Source: Defluviitaleaceae bacterium
GTDB lineage: Bacteria > Bacillota > Clostridia > Lachnospirales > UBA5962
DNA length: 6,003 nt
Direction of reading: 5' to 3'
NCBI GenBank assembly: GCA_009780765.1
Contig: WQZK01000123.1
Coordinates: 1 to 6,003, forward strand
Part shown: positions 1-5,254 of the stretch, piece after piece
Position numbering within the stretch: position 1 is the first letter of the stretch
Layout of the letters: every line of letters begins with the position of its first letter
Program-made: the position numbers and the translations under genes
The notes under the pieces: generated by a model
Databases searched by the model: none
What the model was told of the DNA's origin: nothing
Seen by the model: the letters and a program-made list of their open reading frames with translations, nothing else

Positions 1-234
1 AGCCGTATAGCTTTTGATACGCTTGATGAAGATTTTAGCCAAGAAGATTCTTTAGAAGAGTTTGGTACAGTTGAAGTATCTGATTTTGAAGATGCTGAAC
101 TAGAAGAACTTCGAGTTGCCTATCAAGAAAACAATTCTCTCTTCACCCCCTTAAATCTCACAATAATCTTTGTAATTGTTATTACAATCATATCTTTAAT
201 AATATTAATACTAAAAAGAAAACGGAGGGTTTAA
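1..234 (+). CDS. C-terminal end of an acidic single-pass membrane protein (5' end outside window)
   Basis: An open frame enters at base 1 and stops at TAA 232-234, giving 77 visible residues; the start lies outside the window. The first 45 or so residues are very acidic (about 16 Asp/Glu, few basic). They are followed by one hydrophobic helix at about residues 53-71, rich in Ile/Leu/Val, and a short basic tail ending KRKRRV. By the positive-inside rule the acidic part would be outside the membrane and the tail in the cytoplasm. No family can be recognised from this fragment. The stop is only 2 nt before the next ATG, and the ribosome binding site of that gene lies inside this frame, so the two are almost certainly co-transcribed and translationally coupled. 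A shared envelope role is inference. Confidence is for it being a real gene, not for a function. Confidence 0.8.
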   Translation, partial: SRIAFDTLDEDFSQEDSLEEFGTVEVSDFEDAELEELRVAYQENNSLFTPLNLTIIFVIVITIISLIILILKRKRRV

Positions 235-236
235 AA

Positions 237-1280
237 ATGAAAAAACGTATAATTACATCAATTTTAGCTTCTGCTTTATTCTTAGCAGGGTGTGCAAGCA
301 ACAGATCAAGTTTTGAAACTTCTGACGTTTCTCCAGACCGTTTACAGGAGTTAAGCACACTTTCAAATCAACGCTCAACTTTCGGCAGTTCTTCCTCAAG
401 TTCTACCAGCAGCTCTTGGGACGAAGCTCCTGCTGCCATTTCGGCTCCTCCTCCTGCAACCTCTTATAGCGAGCCTAGCCTTGATTTTCAGATGACAACT
501 GCAAGTAGCCCTACGGCTGGCTTAACAGCAGTAAGCACATCTGCAAACATATCTGCAATGATTATAAAAACTGGACATATGACCATTGAGTTTGAATATT
601 TTGACGAATCGGTTGAACAAATGCGTACCTTCGTTTCTCAATTTGGCGGATATATTGAAAGCCAAAGCCAGTGGCAAGACCGTGTTCGCCACAACAATGA
701 ATGGGCGAATTTTAAAGCAGGTCATGCCACTTTGAGAATTCCTGCTGCAAACTTTGAAACAGTTAGAGACCTTATTCAAAACTTAGGCGAAGTTAGCAAT
801 TATAGTGACTTTGCTGAAAATATCACCGAACAATTTTATGATGCTCAGGCAACTCTAGATGCACGTATCGCTGAAAGAGATAGGGTTATGACTTTTTTTG
901 ATATGGCAAATACTATTCCACAAGCAATCGAGATAGAAAGAAGAGTTGCGGAAATTAACAGAGATATAAATACACTTGAAGGTCGTATTAGAAGAATGGC
1001 AACAGATGTTGCTTTTTCAACACTTCATATAAGCATGAGCGAAATGGTTGAAACGCCTGAGCGACAAGAGCAAACAGACCCAACTTTTTGGCAAAGAATA
1101 GGTAACGCATTTAGAGGCTCGGCTAATACCACAGGCTCAGCCTTTGGCAATTTATTCTTAGTTCTTGCGTATCTTTCTGTTCCTTTAGGCATTATTGCGG
1201 TAATTGTAATCGTTATTGTAGTTGTATATAAAAAATCAAAGAAAAAAATCAAAGAAAAATCTGAAAAAAGTATTGAATAA
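237..1280 (+). CDS. DUF4349-type lipoprotein with C-terminal transmembrane helix
   Basis: A 347-residue envelope protein of unknown function. The N-terminus is a lipoprotein signal: basic MKKR, a hydrophobic core, and the lipobox LAGC at residues 16-19, so Cys19 would be lipidated. A low-complexity Ser/Pro/Ala-rich linker covers about residues 45-105, with a serine run at 51-60. The folded part, about residues 107-270, looks like the DUF4349 family: an opening strand IIKTGHMTIEF, a TFVSQFGGYIES segment, an ATLRIPAANFE strand, then a predicted long helical/coiled-coil stretch (about 195-255) ending in a strand. A strong membrane helix lies at 306-330, followed by a lysine-rich cytoplasmic tail. 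The start is fixed by CGGAGGG at 223-229, 7 nt before the ATG. It follows the acidic membrane protein gene by 2 nt. No terminator is visible before rpsF, so some read-through into rpsF is possible. The DUF4349 assignment is recognition by eye; a role is not known. Confidence 0.85.
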   Translation: MKKRIITSILASALFLAGCASNRSSFETSDVSPDRLQELSTLSNQRSTFGSSSSSSTSSSWDEAPAAISAPPPATSYSEPSLDFQMTTASSPTAGLTAVSTSANISAMIIKTGHMTIEFEYFDESVEQMRTFVSQFGGYIESQSQWQDRVRHNNEWANFKAGHATLRIPAANFETVRDLIQNLGEVSNYSDFAENITEQFYDAQATLDARIAERDRVMTFFDMANTIPQAIEIERRVAEINRDINTLEGRIRRMATDVAFSTLHISMSEMVETPERQEQTDPTFWQRIGNAFRGSANTTGSAFGNLFLVLAYLSVPLGIIAVIVIVIVVVYKKSKKKIKEKSEKSIE

Positions 1281-1301
1281 ATATTTTTTATATGTTATAA
1301 T
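1273..1301 (+). promoter_or_regulatory. Sigma-A type promoter of the rpsF-ssb-rpsR operon
   Basis: A -35 box TTGAAT (1273-1278) and a perfect -10 box TATAAT (1296-1301) are separated by exactly 17 bp. A TG at 1293-1294 makes it an extended -10 (TGTTATAAT). The -35 overlaps the stop codon of the upstream lipoprotein gene. Transcription should start around 1307-1309, giving a leader of about 57 nt before rpsF. This is the best promoter match in the window and fits the high expression expected of ribosomal protein genes. Confidence 0.85.
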
Positions 1302-1315
1302 AGCTATTTGAAACA

Positions 1316-1355
1316 TCCTTGCTCATGGTAATCCATGGGCCAAAGTCCAAGAGGA
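1316..1355 (+). promoter_or_regulatory. rpsF leader stem-loop, candidate S6:S18 autoregulatory element
   Basis: The leader can fold into GCUCAUGG (1321-1328), a UAAU loop, and CCAUGGGC (1333-1340): 8 pairs including one G-U. Below it, UCCUU (1316-1320) can pair with GAGGA (1351-1355), leaving a 10-nt 3'-side bulge CAAAGUCCAA (1341-1350). The lower stem takes up the first part of the ribosome binding site (AGGAGGTG, 1352-1359), so the fold could block rpsF translation. Known from the literature: an RNA motif in rpsF leaders of many bacteria binds the S6:S18 complex for feedback repression. Position, shape and ribosome-site masking agree with this, but I could not check the conserved unpaired bases against the published consensus. 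Confidence 0.6.
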
Positions 1356-1364
1356 GGTGCAATT

Positions 1365-1652
1365 ATGCATAAGTATGAAATGACAATTATTGTTAAACCA
1401 AACTTAGATGAAGAGGCTACAAAGCTTGAATGTTCTCAAGTTGTAGAGCTTATTGAAAGATTTGGCGGTGTCATTGACAAGATCGATGATGTTGGCAAGC
1501 GTCGCTTAGCTTACGAAATTCAAAAAGTTACAGAAGGGTACTATAACTTCATAACTTTCACTTCGGAAGCAGGAGCTCCAGCTGAAATCGAAGCTCGTTT
1601 ACGTCTTAGAGAAAATCTTTTACGTTTCCTTATTATCAGAATTGAAGAATAA
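1365..1652 (+). CDS. rpsF: 30S ribosomal protein S6
   Basis: A 95-residue protein, the normal length for bacterial S6, a component of the 30S platform that binds S18 and 16S rRNA. Recognisable features are the opening MHKYEMTIIVKPNLDEE, the central FGGVIDKIDDVGKRRLAYEI segment (about residues 33-52, including the conserved GKRRLAY) and the final LRENLLRFLIIRIEE. The start is taken at ATG 1365, which has AGGAGGTG at 1352-1359 at good spacing. An in-frame ATG at 1335 would add ten residues not found in S6, has no ribosome binding site of its own, and lies within the leader hairpin. It is the first gene of the operon; ssb starts 27 nt after its stop. It is probably controlled by the leader fold through the S6:S18 complex. 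Confidence 0.97.
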   Translation: MHKYEMTIIVKPNLDEEATKLECSQVVELIERFGGVIDKIDDVGKRRLAYEIQKVTEGYYNFITFTSEAGAPAEIEARLRLRENLLRFLIIRIEE

Positions 1653-1679
1653 GAGAAGTTAATTTAGGAGGATTTTCGC

Positions 1680-2159
1680 ATGAACAAAGTAATTTTAATG
1701 GGCAGACTAACGAGAGACCCTGAAGTTAGATACTCTCAATCGGCTGAACCTATTGCAGTTGCTAGATACTCTCTAGCTGTAAACAAAAGGTTTAAGCGTG
1801 ATGGCGAGCCTGATGCAAACTTTATCAACTGTGTTGCTTTTGGAAAAACTGGCGAATTTGCCGAGCGTTTTTTCAAAAAAGGCATGATGGTTTGTGTTTC
1901 TGGCCGTCTTGAAGTTAGGTCTTGGGATGACCAGCAAACTGGGCAGCGTCGCTATAGTACCGATGTTGTTATAGAAGAGCAAGATTTTGCGGAAAGCAAA
2001 GCATCTTTTCAAGCAAGAGGAGGCGGGAATGATAGTTTCTACGACGATTCTATGATTCCACCTAATGTTTCTGGTGCTTCTTCTAACAAAGGAAATAGCG
2101 AGCCTGCCGGCTTTTCAGCAATAACAGACAGTATCGACGATGATGATTTACCGTTTTAA
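1680..2159 (+). CDS. ssb: Single-stranded DNA-binding protein
   Basis: A 159-residue bacterial SSB, which coats single-stranded DNA during replication, recombination and repair, normally as a homotetramer. The N-terminal OB fold (about residues 1-106) opens MNKVILMGRLTRDPEVRYSQ and includes NFINCVAFGKTGEFAERFFKKG (48-69), VSGRLEVRSW (73-82) and RYSTDVVIEEQDF (91-103). Phe54 sits where E. coli SSB has Trp54, and Trp82 matches the Trp88 region. A flexible Gly/Ser/Asn-rich linker (about 113-147) leads to the acidic tip DDDDLPF, the docking site for partner proteins. AGGAGG at 1666-1671 precedes the ATG. Lying between rpsF and rpsR is the usual Bacillota position, and it gives the essential SSB the expression of a ribosomal operon. 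Nothing is missing or broken. Confidence 0.97.
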   Translation: MNKVILMGRLTRDPEVRYSQSAEPIAVARYSLAVNKRFKRDGEPDANFINCVAFGKTGEFAERFFKKGMMVCVSGRLEVRSWDDQQTGQRRYSTDVVIEEQDFAESKASFQARGGGNDSFYDDSMIPPNVSGASSNKGNSEPAGFSAITDSIDDDDLPF

Positions 2160-2176
2160 TCAATTAATAAGAAATT

Positions 2177-2185
2177 AAGGAGGAG
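2177..2185 (+). promoter_or_regulatory. Ribosome binding site that sets the rpsR start at ATG 2193
   Basis: AAGGAGGAG lies 27-19 nt after the ssb stop. Its GGAGG core ends 9 nt before ATG 2193, which is normal spacing. An in-frame TTG at 2187 is only 3 nt from the core and would be too close, so the ATG is the start. Confidence 0.8.
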
Positions 2186-2192
2186 TTTGACA

Positions 2193-2423
2193 ATGGTTCA
2201 AAAAAAACGTATGCGTCGTAAAAAACGTGTGTGCCAATTTTGTGCAGACAAAATTACACATATCGAATATAAAGATGTAAACAGATTAAAGAAATTTATT
2301 TCTGAGCGTGGCAAAATTTTACCAAGAAGAGTTTCTGGCTGCTGTGCAAAACATCAAAGAACTTTAACAATTGCAATTAAACGTGCAAGACATATTGCGT
2401 TGTTACCATATACATTAGATTAA
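2193..2423 (+). CDS. rpsR: 30S ribosomal protein S18, zinc-binding (C+) type
   Basis: A 76-residue S18, normal length, which pairs with S6 in the 30S platform. The basic N-terminus (MVQKKRMRRKKR) and the conserved ITHIEYKDVNRLKKFISERG, KILPRRVSG and the IAIKRARHIALLPY ending identify it. It carries a full metal-ligand set: CxxC at residues 14-17 (CQFC) and CCAKH after RVSG. Many S18 proteins, such as that of Bacillus subtilis, lack most of these residues, so this is the cysteine-rich form expected to bind one zinc ion. It is the last gene of the operon, 33 nt after ssb, with a terminator just behind. No rplI follows, unlike in proteobacteria. Some bacteria keep a second, cysteine-free copy under zinc-responsive control; none is visible here. 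Confidence 0.96.
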   Translation: MVQKKRMRRKKRVCQFCADKITHIEYKDVNRLKKFISERGKILPRRVSGCCAKHQRTLTIAIKRARHIALLPYTLD

Positions 2424-2431
2424 TGTTTTTT

Positions 2432-2464
2432 AAGGCGTGCTTTTATTAGCATGCCTTTTATTTT
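2432..2464 (+). terminator. Rho-independent terminator of the rpsF-ssb-rpsR operon
   Basis: The arms AAGGCGTGC (2432-2440) and GCATGCCTT (2449-2457) form 9 pairs with one G-U, closing an 8-nt loop. The tract TTTTATTTT follows directly (2456-2464). It begins 8 nt after the rpsR stop and has no matching T-tract on the minus strand, so it acts in the operon's direction. Confidence 0.88.
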
Positions 2465-2502
2465 CAAAAAATCAAGCGTGGGTTACTATTTTTTATAATT
2501 TG

Positions 2503-2540
2503 TGCAATTCGTCCCCTGAGAACTGCAATTCATCCCCTAG
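2503..2540. repeat. Tandem pair of 17-18 bp units (GGGGAYGAATTGCA on the minus strand)
   Basis: TGCAATTCGTCCCCTGAG (2503-2520) is followed after AAC by TGCAATTCATCCCCTAG (2524-2540). The two copies differ by one substitution (G/A) and one base insertion, with a 21-bp period, about two helical turns. The repeat lies in the spacer between the rpsR terminator and the ABC transporter gene. It is noncoding, and its C/G runs stand out in very AT-rich surroundings. It could be a pair of binding sites for a regulator or the remnant of a transposon end with repeated transposase sites; the sequence alone does not decide. Confidence 0.7.
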
Positions 2541-2567
2541 TTAAGCCGAATGTAAGCTTTTATGCTA

Positions 2568-2576
2568 TGATAATAT
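2568..2576 (+). promoter_or_regulatory. Possible extended -10 for the ABC transporter gene
   Basis: TGATAATAT (2568-2576) resembles an extended -10 and lies 50 nt before the ABC transporter start, downstream of the operon terminator where a promoter is needed. No good -35 is found 16-18 bp upstream, though the tandem repeat ends 27 bp before it, where an activator could sit. A second TATAAT at 2494-2499 also lacks a clear -35. This is a weak call. Confidence 0.35.
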
Positions 2577-2625
2577 TACATAGATTTTCGATCTGCGATA
2601 AAATAAAACTTGGAGGAATTTTTTC

Positions 2626-4287
2626 ATGTATTTCTTAAAAATAACAAAAACCAAAAAATTGTTAACTGCTATCGCTTTTATTATGGGAATGGTGTTTTCT
2701 TTTACATTTATTTTGTTTATGCACGCTATATCACATGCAACAGATTTAATGACTGCGCAGGGTGCAGAATTCTCAGAAGCTGTGATTATAGTTGCTGGTG
2801 CGGTTTTGCTATTTATCATAGCTTTGTCTATTAATAATTTTATAAGCCTAAGGCTAAACTTAGCAATAAGAAAAATTATATTCAACAAATTTACTGCTCA
2901 TTATGTTAATAATACTGATGATGTTTCGGTTTCAAATGCTCAAAATAGATATACACAAGAATTACAAACCCTTATAGATGACTACTTTTCTAGATATCTT
3001 GATTTATCAGAAGTTGTATTTAGTTTTATATTTGCTGTAACATATGCTATATTAATACAGCCTTTTGTTGTTTTGCTTATGCTTGGTATAGTTATTGGTA
3101 GTATGCTTTTAAATAATTTATTTTCAAAAAGACTTGCAAGCAATATGAAAAATCTTCAAGAAGAAAATGTATACCTAAATAAAATAGTTGCTGGTGTTGT
3201 ACCATCTGCATTCGACCTTAATCTTTACAATTCAAAATCTTTTGGCGAAAAACTTTTACAAGAGTCTACAGATAGAAATGTAAAGGCTAGATATAAAAAT
3301 AACGGATTTTTAGTGTTTGTTAATATACTTAATAATGTTATAGGATTTTCGACCCAAATTGGCTCTATACTTATAGTTTTATACTTCTTCTCCATAGGAA
3401 GAATGACCATGGGCGAAATTATGGCAATAATGCTTGTTTCGCAGCATATAGTTAGTCCACTTCAAAGGCTTTTAGGCATCAAAAATAGTATTGACAGTAC
3501 AAAAACGATAAGAACAAAGTTTGAATCTTTAGAAATTGCTGAAGATACTAATGCAATCCAAGAAATATCAATTAAAAATATTGAATTTGATAACGTTATT
3601 TTTAGCTATCCAACTACTGATGAAAATTCTATTAACAGAAACATCTTAAACGGAATTAATCTAAGTTTTGAGGCAGGCAAGAAATACTTAGTTTTAGGGC
3701 ATAGCGGAAGTGGAAAATCAACACTTTTAAGGCTATTACTTAAAAGGTTTGAAACAAATGAGGGCAAATTACTCATAAACGGAACAGACATAAAAGAGAT
3801 TAACAAAAGCTCGCTTTACGAAAAAGTTGCCTACATAAAGCAGGGGGTAGATTTGCTGCCTGTTGATATTTACAAAAATATCGCTTTGTCTGATGATTAT
3901 GATACACAAAAATTAGACGAAATTTTAAAAAGCGTAAACCTAGACCCTAATCTTTTTGAAAAAGACGTTGAAGTAAACGAAAATCAAGATAATTTCAGCG
4001 GTGGCGAGCAACAAAGAATTATCCTTGCAAGACTTTTTTATCACCTAGATGGCAAAGAGCTTCTACTGTTTGATGAATTTACAGCAGCACTAGACCTTGT
4101 AAATGCTTACAGCATAGAAAAAAGTATGCTAAGCCTTGAAAATAAGACAATAATTAATATCTCTCATAAGTTTAACAAAGATTTAATGGAGATGTATGAT
4201 AAACTATTAATCATAAGCGAGGGAACCATTGTTTATGACGGAAATACTGACTTAGAAGAAGAAAAAATTGTAGAATTACTTAAATAA
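2626..4287 (+). CDS. ABC transporter half-unit: membrane domain fused to ATPase (type IV exporter fold)
   Basis: A 553-residue protein with an exporter-type membrane domain followed by an ATP-binding domain, expected to act as a homodimer in the cytoplasmic membrane. Hydrophobic segments lie at about 12-34, 52-70, 130-144, 146-163, 228-256 and 262-277. The ATPase domain starts near 315. Walker A is GHSGSGKST (358-366), the Q-loop glutamine is Gln406, the signature is FSGGEQQR (457-464), Walker B is ELLLFDE with Asp483 and catalytic Glu484, the D-loop is AALD (487-490), and the switch His is His514. All catalytic residues are present, so it should hydrolyse ATP. Differences from the usual sequence are FSGGE for LSGGQ and DEF for DEP. 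GGAGG at 2612-2616 ends 9 nt before the ATG. It stands alone between two terminators; no peptide precursor, protease domain or partner gene is adjacent, so the substrate is unknown. Confidence 0.93.
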   Translation: MYFLKITKTKKLLTAIAFIMGMVFSFTFILFMHAISHATDLMTAQGAEFSEAVIIVAGAVLLFIIALSINNFISLRLNLAIRKIIFNKFTAHYVNNTDDVSVSNAQNRYTQELQTLIDDYFSRYLDLSEVVFSFIFAVTYAILIQPFVVLLMLGIVIGSMLLNNLFSKRLASNMKNLQEENVYLNKIVAGVVPSAFDLNLYNSKSFGEKLLQESTDRNVKARYKNNGFLVFVNILNNVIGFSTQIGSILIVLYFFSIGRMTMGEIMAIMLVSQHIVSPLQRLLGIKNSIDSTKTIRTKFESLEIAEDTNAIQEISIKNIEFDNVIFSYPTTDENSINRNILNGINLSFEAGKKYLVLGHSGSGKSTLLRLLLKRFETNEGKLLINGTDIKEINKSSLYEKVAYIKQGVDLLPVDIYKNIALSDDYDTQKLDEILKSVNLDPNLFEKDVEVNENQDNFSGGEQQRIILARLFYHLDGKELLLFDEFTAALDLVNAYSIEKSMLSLENKTIINISHKFNKDLMEMYDKLLIISEGTIVYDGNTDLEEEKIVELLK

Positions 4288-4289
4288 TT

Positions 4290-4318
4290 CTAAAGGGCGA
4301 GCCGAACTCGCCCTTTAG
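4290..4318. terminator. Strong hairpin between convergent genes, probable bidirectional terminator
   Basis: The arms CTAAAGGGCGAG (4290-4301) and CTCGCCCTTTAG (4307-4318) give a perfect 12-bp stem with a CCGAA loop. It lies 2 nt after the ABC transporter stop and 26 nt beyond the stop of proC on the other strand. TTTG follows on the + strand and AATTATTTAAG on the minus strand. The T-tracts are short, but the stem is the most stable in the window and is shared by both converging transcripts. Confidence 0.8.
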
Positions 4319-4344
4319 TTTGTAATACGCATTCAATTAATATT

Positions 4345-5154
4345 TTATGAATTTTGTAGTTCTCTATCTCTCTTCATAGTAGCCTCAACAGCTTCTATCA
4401 TTGTAGAAATAAAGGCCTTTTCCTCTAATTTTGCAACGCCCGCAATCGTTGTTCCTCCCGGCGAGGTTACTTTGTCAACACTTGAAATTGGGTGTTCGCC
4501 CATTTCTAAAATCATTTTAGCCGAACCAAAAACGGCTTGTGCTGCTATTTTGGTTGCATCTTTTTTAGAAAGACCATTTTTAAGCCCAGCTTTTGCAAGC
4601 CCCTCTATAAACATAAACGTAAACGCTGGTGAACATCCTGCAATTCCCGCATAAACCTCAAAAAACTTCTCCTCTATTTCCACAGTTTTGCCGATAGAAG
4701 AAAAAATATTTAGGGCAACTTCTAAATCTTTTGGCAACACAGTTTCTCCACCGCATATAGCCGACATCCCCTCTAAAACAGAAACACAAACATTAGGCAT
4801 AACCCTAATTACGGGGATAGTAGTATCGCCAAGAAATTCTGCCATTTTACTGAGTTTTATTCCCGCTGCAATAGAAATTAAAACAGGCTTTTTTTCCTGT
4901 ATCATGTCTTTTAAATTTTTAAGCAGTGGCTCGTAAATATGGGGTTTAACAGCTAAAACAGCATAATCACAATTCTTAATAATTTCTTCATTAGACACCG
5001 CTAAAGTGATATTATTGCACTCTTTTAAACGGTTTAACTTATCCTTATCAATATCAAAAACCATAATATTTTCAGGCTCTACAGTGTTTTTTAACATCAT
5101 ACCGCTTATAATGGCTTCGGCCATATTCCCTGCCCCTATAAATCCAATCTTCAC
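4345..5154 (-). CDS. proC: Pyrroline-5-carboxylate reductase
   Basis: A 269-residue cytoplasmic enzyme, usual length, catalysing the last step of proline synthesis: NAD(P)H-dependent reduction of 1-pyrroline-5-carboxylate to L-proline. The N-terminal Rossmann fold opens MKIGFIGAGNMAEAI, with the nucleotide-binding GxGxMA at 7-12. Further family motifs are AVKPH (68-72), ISIAAGI (93-99), RVMPN (117-121) and AGCSPAF (172-178, where many homologues have SGSGPAY). The C-terminal family signature is KVTSPGGTTIAG (228-239). The start is GTG at 5154-5152, since the glycine-rich motif must begin just after it and no in-frame ATG lies upstream with a better ribosome site. It is alone on the minus strand, converging on the ABC transporter gene and divergent from the activase gene. 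No proA or proB is nearby, so proline synthesis is probably completed from elsewhere on the chromosome. Confidence 0.96.
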   Translation of the reverse strand: MKIGFIGAGNMAEAIISGMMLKNTVEPENIMVFDIDKDKLNRLKECNNITLAVSNEEIIKNCDYAVLAVKPHIYEPLLKNLKDMIQEKKPVLISIAAGIKLSKMAEFLGDTTIPVIRVMPNVCVSVLEGMSAICGGETVLPKDLEVALNIFSSIGKTVEIEEKFFEVYAGIAGCSPAFTFMFIEGLAKAGLKNGLSKKDATKIAAQAVFGSAKMILEMGEHPISSVDKVTSPGGTTIAGVAKLEEKAFISTMIEAVEATMKRDRELQNS

Positions 5155-5170
5155 GTTTTTCCATCTCCTT
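5152..5170 (-). promoter_or_regulatory. proC ribosome binding site and GTG start
   Basis: On the minus strand AAGGAG (5170-5165) is followed by ATGGAAAAAC and then GTG. The ATG inside the spacer touches the ribosome site and is out of frame with proC, so it is not the start. The GTG and the slightly long 10-nt spacing suggest moderate translation. Confidence 0.7.
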
Positions 5171-5195
5171 ACACTAGTATTTTAAACTTAAATAT

Positions 5196-5224
5196 AGTAT
5201 AATGATATTGCTTGTAAAACACAA
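5196..5224 (-). promoter_or_regulatory. Candidate proC promoter
   Basis: Read on the minus strand, TTGTGT (5224-5219) and TATACT (5201-5196) are separated by 17 bp, a reasonable sigma-A match (5 of 6 at -10, 3 of 6 including TTG at -35). Transcription would start near 5189, about 35 nt before the GTG. Its -10 overlaps the opposing TATAAT on the + strand. Confidence 0.5.
5198..5203 (+). promoter_or_regulatory. Candidate -10 box for the activase gene
   Basis: A perfect TATAAT lies 51 nt before the ATG at 5255. No recognisable -35 is found 16-18 bp upstream (TAGTAT at 17 bp), so it would need an activator or be weak. The expected transcription start, about 5209-5211, coincides with the first bases of the hairpin described next. 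Confidence 0.45.
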
Positions 5225-5233
5225 GCATTTTTT
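5209..5233 (+). terminator. Terminator-like hairpin in the activase leader
   Basis: TGCTTGT (5209-5215), loop AAAAC, ACAAGCA (5221-5227): 7 perfect pairs followed at once by TTTTTT (5228-5233). It has the form of a small Rho-independent terminator on the + strand. It lies directly upstream of the activase ribosome binding site and no + strand gene ends nearby. It may instead be a 5'-end stem-loop that stabilises the mRNA, or part of an attenuator. The structure is clear; its role is not. Confidence 0.55.
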
Positions 5234-5254
5234 CAAGAAAGAGGTGTTTAATAA

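Noticed and set aside
522..779. Antisense frame inside the DUF4349 gene, with similar ones at 1025-1252, 1773-2012, 3225-3410, 3606-3806, 4472-4654 and 4688-4936.
   Set aside because: Each lies wholly within a recognised gene and shows no start signal or domain of its own.
1335..1364. A ten-residue N-terminal extension of S6 from ATG 1335.
   Set aside because: The residues are not part of S6, there is no ribosome binding site before 1335, and the ATG is in the leader hairpin. ATG 1365 has a strong site at correct spacing.
2187..2192. A TTG start for rpsR two codons earlier.
   Set aside because: It is only 3 nt from the GGAGG core, and ATG 2193 gives the standard S18 N-terminus.
2494..2499. 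TATAAT considered as the ABC transporter promoter.
   Set aside because: No acceptable -35 at 16-18 bp (ATCAAG), and it lies upstream of the tandem repeat about 130 nt from the start. It is kept only as a remark.
2582..2598. Small inverted repeats AGAT/ATCT and TCG/CGA in the ABC transporter leader, considered as a riboswitch or operator.
   Set aside because: The stems are only 3-4 bp and mutually exclusive, with no recognisable riboswitch core.
2565..2888. A 107-residue open frame on the minus strand and a 74-residue one on the + strand (2610-2834).
   Set aside because: Both overlap the well-supported ABC transporter gene in other frames, have no ribosome site or family resemblance, and look like products of AT-rich membrane-protein codons.
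5155..5254. A T-box or other amino-acid riboswitch before proC.
   Set aside because: The spacer is 100 bp shared by two divergent genes, too short for a T-box, and no T-box core sequence is seen.
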